Positions 58,104 to 64,000 of a stretch of 64,000 bases of DNA are shown piece by piece. The notes beneath the pieces were generated by a model, which did no database searches, was not told the origin of the DNA, and saw nothing but the letters and a program-made list of their open reading frames with translations. The translations under genes were made by a program, and so were the position numbers. Position 1 is the first letter of the stretch. Every line of letters begins with the position of its first letter. The stretch comes from Scilla litardierei (taxonomy: Eukaryota; Streptophyta; Magnoliopsida; Asparagales; Asparagaceae): contig CM061133.1 of NCBI GenBank assembly GCA_030789695.1, positions 91,301,248 through 91,365,247 on the forward strand. The letters run 5' to 3'.

Positions 58104-61100
58104 GTATGCATTGCTTATCACTTTTACTTTTTGAATGGGTGTAAAAATCCAAAACAATATCAGTTATTTGTTCCTTAGTCCACCTCCATTGAACAATTTT
58201 TTTTGCTATGTTTCATTGAATTTTTGAATGAGTGTAAAAAATACAGAACAATATCAGTTATTTGAATGGGAATGTTATTTGAATGTTATTTACACTCATA
58301 TGGGTGAGTTCTAATTTATCAAATTGAGTTATTTGAAGTCATTTTGAATGTTCTGGGTTTGAAGTCATATTTGAATGTTCTGGATTTGAAGTCATCTAAT
58401 TTATCAAAATGACATTCAAACACTCATATTTGAACATTCATCTAATTTGAAGTCATCTATTTTGAATGTTCTGGATTTGAAGTCATATTTGAATGTTTTG
58501 GATTTGAAGTCATCTAATTTATCAAAATGTCATTCAAACACTCATACTTGAACATTCTGGATTTTTTACACTCATATGGGTGAGTTCTAATTTATCAATT
58601 TTGCGTTGATATGTAAATGTCATTTGAAGCTTTTCATGCCAAGAAAGCTAAGGTAACAACTCGCTCTAGCCATACCAAGAAAGCTTGGTGCATTTATTTG
58701 TTTAAATATGTTCAATGTTCAAATTGGAGTAGGTTATTAAAAAGAGGAAAACACAAGTTGCTGTCAACAATTGCCTTTTGAATATTTTAAATGAAATTTG
58801 AATGAACTGTGGTTTGAATTTTAAACTTATCTCTCCCCAGGGGAAGATCATTTATAGGGGTGTAAGAGATATCTGTCTTTATTACTCGAGGAATTCTTAT
58901 TTTGTGAATCTCCTTATGGGGTTTAGAAGTTTTGAGATAAGGGTCAGAGGAAGGCTAAGATTAAGGCTGTAGAGGTTTTGGAGAAGGCTAATGCTGAAGG
59001 GCCATTTCGGTCGGCTTTCAGAAATACTTAAAGAATGTCCATGACAATATTACAGATCGGTGGGTTTCTTTTTGGTGAAATTTTTCTTTTTTTTCCACAC
59101 TATTTATTTTGATTTGTTATTTCTTGAAAGATTGTTGGGTTTCAGATATCATGTGGATTGTAGGAGTGAGACACAGACAGAGGTTTCCTTGATTGGGTTC
59201 TAGCATTGGTTGGGCACAGGGACTTTGCTCATGCATTCTGGGGCTGAGGAGAAACTCAGATGTGAGGTCCCAAGCAATAGAGGAAGAAGAGAGTTGCTAT
59301 CTTCTAGGTGTATATTGTTGAGGGGAAGGACAAAAAGGTTCTTTTGGGAAGAGCTTCCAGTGGCTCAAGGACTGATACACCCAAGTAGTCTATGGATGGT
59401 GGTGAGCTGACCAGTTAGATTTTTGGATCATCATTAATTTCTTAATTTCTTTTAAATTTCTTTTGTGGGGTTTGATTTATGTGTTTGCATAGATGTGAAT
59501 CTGTAATGAAAAGTGAATCTTTTTTGTGTAGTGATTATGATTGGTGGGAGCGATATTTTTCTTGATATATTTGTGTGGATTTATTTTATTAATTGGGTAT
59601 TTATAGCATATAGTTGATAAAATTATGTAATCAAACTTGATGTTGCATATGTTTCTTGAGGAAAAAGGAAAAGTAGCCCTGTTTCTATTTATTAGGTCAT
59701 TGTTGTCTATAGTTCATTTATATATGTAGCTGGTTGCTATTTGTTCAATGATATATAATGAATTTCATGATTCTAGATGTTATAGCAGAATATTATCAGT
59801 AGCAGATTGAAATGCTTGGGGGGTTTAATAAAATGTTTCTATGCATGTTTATGTGATTGGTATCAATCGTACTCTAGGGTTCAATGAAATAAACTTTATT
59901 AACTTGATTTTATGTGCATCTTTATGTGCATAATTATTGGTGCTTATGAATATTTATTTGTCCATCTAAACTATGTTAATTTCGAGTTTGACAGAATCCA
60001 TTTTTTCTATAGTTCTGTCATGCGCCAGCTGGCAAATATGTTAATTCCGAGTTTGACAGAATCCATTTTCGAATCATTAGTAGTTCTGTTAATTCTCATC
60101 TATATTTCTTTTAATTCTTTTGAGCGAATGTCTTATATTTTCTCTGTGTTCTGAAGGATTGATTCCACACAACCGCTGAATAACCTGGTTTGCTACGGAG
60201 CTGAGGTTTGCGCATGATCTGTTGTTAGCTTTCTGATCGATCCTTATGCTTTCATTTCATGTTTCCCATTTTGTCTTACTTTTGCATGATTCCCAAGTTA
60301 TTTTCTGAGTAAAGTAATTATTCCAGTAATTCCCAATGATCACTTACTTTTTTAATGAATCAGTTGTACGTTTTCTTTATTTGAACATCCACATAACACT
60401 CCATTATGGCTAACGATTGATATTTATTCTCTTTATAATGTGTTGATGAAGAAGTTTTCCACTGCAACGTGAGGGAGTGTTTTACGATCCAAATTAAAAT
60501 CAGTAGATGTAATCTAGCATCGAGACACTGAATATCTTTTGAAAGTTGTATCCTATCTAGGTGTCTCGAACATTGACGGGTCTTTTGTACATAAATATAG
60601 ATCTGGGTGCATATCTTTCTAATGTAGGCTTCGATATCTTGGAATGCTTTATACATAAATATATTGCGTAAGAAATGCTATTTCTGTACTTGGCAGTAGG
60701 ATATGATTTTTACTGGTTAATAGCAAGGGGGATTCTATTTACCCTTTGGATTGCATTGGAAAATAATACTCTGTCTAAAATATTACATTTTTCTATTATG
60801 ATATCATGTAAAATAGTAGTATCATACAGTTGAATGAGGCTATTTACAAATTAAATTATCCTTTGTCTAAAATGGTGAGGCTTTTGACTAATGTTATAGG
60901 TGATTGCAAATTAGAATGGACGGCTTTCAGAAATATTCAATAGAGCCTCTTAGATTGAATTTAAATGGAAACTTCTGTAATTCAAATTGTACTGCAAGCG
61001 GTTTTATATTTCTTAATTGTCTGTTCCTTTGGACCTTCCCCATATTTGCGGATTATATAATGTATGCTTTGTATGATGTAGTCAGCTAATTTGTAATTTG

Positions 61101-61556
61101 GGGGTACTAAAATTTGAGGGTACTAATTTTAGAGTGGAATTAAATTTGAAGGGTACTAAATTTTGGAAGGAAGACTTTTGGAAGGAATTAAATTTCTTGG
61201 TATCGTAAATGAACCTTGCCCTACGTGGCAGTTTTGTCTAAATCTAACTCAACCTAACTCAATTACTGCATGTGCACATATGTAAAATGAGTCTACTTGC
61301 TTCTATAAATGAATCAATATACAAATTGACTCAAATGATGCACCCAATAAATTCTTTGGTACAACTAAATTTTGGGATAAACTAAAATTTTGAAGGTACT
61401 AATTTTTTAAACTTGAAAATTTATCGGGGAAAACTCTAAAATTTTGGATATGTACTAAATTTTATTGAGAAACTAAGATTTTTATGATGAACTTAATTCC
61501 TTAGGGTGAGCTAAATTTTCGGGTAAATACGCTTTTGACATGGAAATATCTTAACT
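58104..61556. other. Helitron 1 3' interior
   Basis: Follows the sulfite oxidase exon. It contains a local duplication (58330-58570), a possible exon near 58841-59060 after CCCCAG that I do not recognise, and a 59100-59400 stretch with a short open frame of no known family. From about 61085 it is rich in AAATTT and GGGTACTAA-type sequence like that before the Helitron 2 3' end. Confidence 0.5.
58330..58570. repeat. Local duplication with a TTTGAAGTCAT / TTGAATGTTCTGG core
   Basis: Repeated phrases GAATGTTCTGGATTTGAAG and ATTTATCAAAATG recur four and two times in about 240 bp. Confidence 0.75.
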
Positions 61557-61559
61557 GAA

Positions 61560-61589
61560 CCGTGCCCTACGGGCACGGGTTATGACTAG
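61560..61589 (+). promoter_or_regulatory. Helitron 1 3' end: hairpin and CTAG
   Basis: A CCGTGCCC / GGGCACGG stem with TAC loop, then GTTATGACTAG. It marks the end of rolling-circle transfer in this class. Confidence 0.9.
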
Positions 61590-61649
61590 TATATATATAT
61601 ATACACATACATATATATATACATACATATATACATATACATATACATA
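61590..61649. repeat. TA/CATA-rich spacer between Helitrons 1 and 2
   Basis: Simple repeat of TATATA and CATATA units, 60 bp. Confidence 0.9.
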
Positions 61650-62800
61650 TCTATACTATAAAAGAGGGATGTTATCAAGAGAAATTGGATAAGAGATATC
61701 TATATTATAAGAGAGGGATGTTATCAAGAGAAATTGGATAAGAGATATCTATATTTTTAAAGATGGATGTTATCAAGAGAAATTGGATAAGAGAAATTGG
61801 ACAAGAGAAATTGGATAAGAGATATCAATATTATAAAAGAGGGATGTTATCAAGAGAAATTGGATAAGATATATTGCACATGAGAAATTGGATAAGAGAT
61901 ATCTATATTATAAAAGAGGGATGTTATCAAGAGAAATTGGATAAGAGATATTGGACAAGATAAATTGGATAAGAGATATCTATATTTTAACAGAGGGATG
62001 TTATCAAGAGAAATTGGATAAGAGATATTGGACTAGAGAAATTGGATAAGAGATATCTATATTATAAAAGAGGGATGTTATCGAGAGAAATTGGATAAGA
62101 GATATTGGACAAGAGAAATTGGATAAGAGATATCTATATTATAAAAGAGGGATGTTATCAAGAGAAATTGGATAAGAGATATTGGACAAGAGAAATTGGA
62201 TAAGAGATATTGGACAATAGAAATTGGATAAGAGATATCTATGTTATAAAAGAGGGATGTTATCAAGAGAAATTGGATAAGAGATATTGGACAAGAGAAA
62301 TTGGATAAGAGATATCTATATTATAAAAGAGGGATGTTATCAAGAGAAATTGGATAAGAGATATTGGACAAGATAAATTGGATAAGAGATATCTATATTA
62401 TAAAAGAGGGATGTTATCAAGAGAAATTGGATAAGAGATATTGGACAAGGTAAATTGGATAAGAGATATCTATATTATAAAAGAGGGATGTTATCAAGAG
62501 AAATTGGATAAGAGATATTGGACAAGATAAATTGGATAAGAGATATCTATATTATAAAAGAGGGATATTATCAAGAGAAATTAGATAAGAGATATTGGAC
62601 AATAGAAATTGGATAATATCTATATTATAAAAGAGTGATGTTATCAAGAGAAATTGGATAAGAGATATCTATATTACAAAAGAGAGATGTTATCAAGAGA
62701 AATTGGATAAGAGATATTGGACAAGAGAAATTGGATATTGGACAAGAGAAATTGGATAAGAGATATCTATTATATAAAAGAGGGATGTAATCAAGAGAAA
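61650..62800 (+). repeat. Tandem array of the Helitron 5' terminus, about 15-16 units of 40-80 bp
   Basis: Phrase ATATCTATATTATAAAAGAG, followed by GGATGTTATCAAGAG and one or more AAATTGGATAAGAGATATTGG units, recurs about every 77-80 bp, with shorter units at the start. Each unit contains a version of the TCTATA...ATGTTATC left end. Confidence 0.93.
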
Positions 62801-63590
62801 TTGATAAGAGAATTTGGACATGAGAAATTGGATAAGAGAATTTGGATATCTATTATATAAAACAGGGAAATTAGATAAGAGAAAATATAAGAGATGAGAT
62901 TTTGTGGGATAAAAGAGGAGGTGGGGAATTTTGCACATACAACCCCGGTTTTTGTATTTTTGCCTATGGACCCTCTCCATACACCCACCCACACTTTTTA
63001 TTCTCTCCTATTCCAAACATTTTTTCCAGTTCTTTGAAGATTTTGAATCTTATCCTACTAGGACAAAGCTTTGTCCTACGTGACAAGTTTGTCCAAGGTG
63101 GTAATGACAATTTTGGGGAGACTTAAATTTTGGGGGAAACTTAAATTTGGGGGAAACTTGAAATTTTTCTATTATATAAAAGAGGGATGTTATCAAGAGA
63201 AATTGGATAAGAGAATTTGGACATGAGAAATTGGATAAGAGCATTTGGATATCTATTATATAAAACATGGAAATTGGATAAAAGAAAATATAAGAGATGA
63301 GATTTTGAGGAATAAGAGAGGAGGTGGGGAATTTTGCACATACAACCCCGGTTTTTGTATTTTTGCCCATGGACCCTCCCCTCACACCCGCCCACACTTT
63401 TTATTCTCACCCCTTCCGAACATTTTTCTCCAGTTCTTTGAAGATTTTGAATCTTATCCTACTAGGACAAAGCTTTGTCCTACGTGGCAAGTTTGTACTA
63501 GGTGGTAATGACAATTTTGGGGGGACTTAAATTTTGGGGGAAAACATAAATTTGGGGGGAAACTTGAAATTTTGTGGGAAAACTTGAAAT
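62767..63590 (+). repeat. Two-copy tandem duplication of about 400 bp in Helitron 2
   Basis: 62767-63165 and 63167-63590 share TATATAAAAGAGGGATG, a CTATTATATAAAACA part, GGGGAATTTTGCACATACAA, and GGACAAAGCTTTGTCCTACG, in the same order with about 5% differences. Confidence 0.9.
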
Positions 63591-63642
63591 TTGGGGGAAC
63601 TTGAAATTTGTGGGGGAGAAAAACTCAGCCATTAAATAAACG

Positions 63643-63670
63643 GTGCCCTATGGGCACGTGTAATGACTAG
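63643..63670 (+). promoter_or_regulatory. Helitron 2 3' end: hairpin and CTAG
   Basis: A GTGCCC / GGGCAC stem with TAT loop, then 13 nt ending in CTAG. The stem is shorter than in Helitron 1. Confidence 0.85.
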
Positions 63671-63690
63671 TATATATATACATACATACA

Positions 63691-63722
<32 letters not shown>
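63671..63722. repeat. (TACA)n microsatellite
   Basis: About 11 uninterrupted CATA units after a TATATA stretch. Confidence 0.95.
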
Positions 63723-63723
<1 letters not shown>

Positions 63724-63837
63724 GAGGAATATGGAGGTGTGCAGACAGCGCAAGAATTTTTTCCTGTGCTGTAAGTGATTTGGGGGGTTAAAAACAATTT
63801 TTTTAAATTTTTTCAGTCTTTTATACACCTTTTTAAC

Positions 63838-64000
63838 TAGCTCCCCACCAATTTTCAAGTCGATCCAACAGATTTTGAGCCTCCGTTCATCCATTTCAAA
63901 AAGGTTGCGCTGACAGTTCAGAATTTTGGAGCAGGGTTTTTGAAATGGATGAACGGAGGTCAAACGGTGTTGGATCGACTTGAAAATTTGTGGGGAACTA
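63838..64000. repeat. Long inverted repeat (hairpin) at the window edge
   Basis: Arms 63838-63902 and 63937-64000 are reverse complements over about 64 bp with about 8-10 mismatches or gaps (CTTGAAAATTNGTGGGGA and GAAATGGATGAACGGAGG segments are nearly exact). The loop is 34 bp. It may continue beyond the window. No coding content; it could be a MITE-type end or an inverted duplication. Confidence 0.85.

Larger units (their letters stand above)
51056..61589 (+). mobile_element. Helitron 1, 10.5 kb, with captured gene fragments
   Basis: The left end begins TCTATATTATAAAA directly after an A. The right end is a perfect 8-bp stem hairpin CCGTGCCC-TAC-GGGCACGG (61560-61578), 11 nt before the terminal CTAG (61586-61589), followed by T. 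These are standard Helitron features: 5' TC, 3' hairpin plus CTAG, insertion between A and T. No Rep/helicase coding region is visible, so it is non-autonomous. It contains fragments of at least two host genes in the same orientation. The ends resemble Helitron 2. Confidence 0.85.
61650..63670 (+). mobile_element. Helitron 2, 2.0 kb, non-autonomous
   Basis: Begins A|TCTATACTATAAAAGAGGGATG and ends with a GTGCCC-TAT-GGGCAC hairpin (63643-63657) followed by GTGTAATGACTAG|T. Same family as Helitron 1. No coding capacity. The 5' half is a tandem array of the left terminus and the 3' part contains a tandem duplication of about 400 bp. Confidence 0.85.

Noticed and set aside
58841..59400. Further captured exons in Helitron 1
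   Set aside because: A CCCCAG acceptor and short open stretches exist, but no frame gives a family I recognise, so no gene is called.

Overview
The window is repeat-dense flowering-plant nuclear DNA. It holds Ty3/gypsy and Ty1/copia (Sirevirus-type) LTR retrotransposons, L1-type LINEs, Helitrons and a Mutator/FAR1-like DNA transposon. No intact host gene is visible. The only host-derived coding sequence I can name is two fragments inside a Helitron, from a sulfite oxidase gene and a DUF632/NRG2-type gene. I see no tRNA, rRNA or CRISPR. The exact plant cannot be named from what I can see.

Layout. 1-8319: a Tekay/Del-type Ty3/gypsy element whose 5' LTR is cut by the window start; it sits inside a Sirevirus-type copia element. 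8320-16982: the rest of that copia, with an open pol, an extra 3' reading frame, multiple polypurine tracts and the 3' LTR. 16983-22704: a probable Mutator/FAR1-type transposon with about 23 units of an 80-bp repeat at one end and related sub-terminal repeats at the other. 22705-23763: part of a minus-strand copia LTR. 23764-33226: a non-coding gypsy derivative (LARD) on the minus strand with LTRs of about 3.3 kb. 33227-35951: the 5' LTR and broken gag of another minus-strand copia. 35952-45190: LINE 1 (minus), interrupted at 37129-44203 by a non-autonomous Tat/Athila-like element. 45255-50941: LINE 2 (minus), nearly full length with a few breaks. 51056-61589: a 10.5-kb Helitron with captured gene fragments. 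61650-63670: a 2-kb Helitron whose 5' end is tandemly amplified. 63838-64000: a long inverted repeat at the window edge.

Nesting gives a relative history. The gypsy entered copia 1. The Tat-like element entered LINE 1, because LINE 1 ORF1 is on both sides. Copia 3 entered LINE 1 ORF2. Two deletion junctions (near 33226 and 37128) removed LTR ends and flanking sequence.

The most interesting signal is in the LTRs. Each of five LTRs I can compare carries an array of a short palindromic motif about 40-95 bp upstream of the putative TATA box. The motif differs by family: ACTAGTCGGTC dyads, CAGTCGACTG or CTCGGCCGAG. The ACTAGTCGGTC module is nearly identical in a gypsy LTR and in copia LTRs, which suggests transfer of a U3 module between superfamilies. 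Other notable points are two intron-like segments in gypsy pol, a primer-binding site that appears to match tRNA-Ile(AAU), and premature stops that are mostly one C-to-T step from CAG or CGA.
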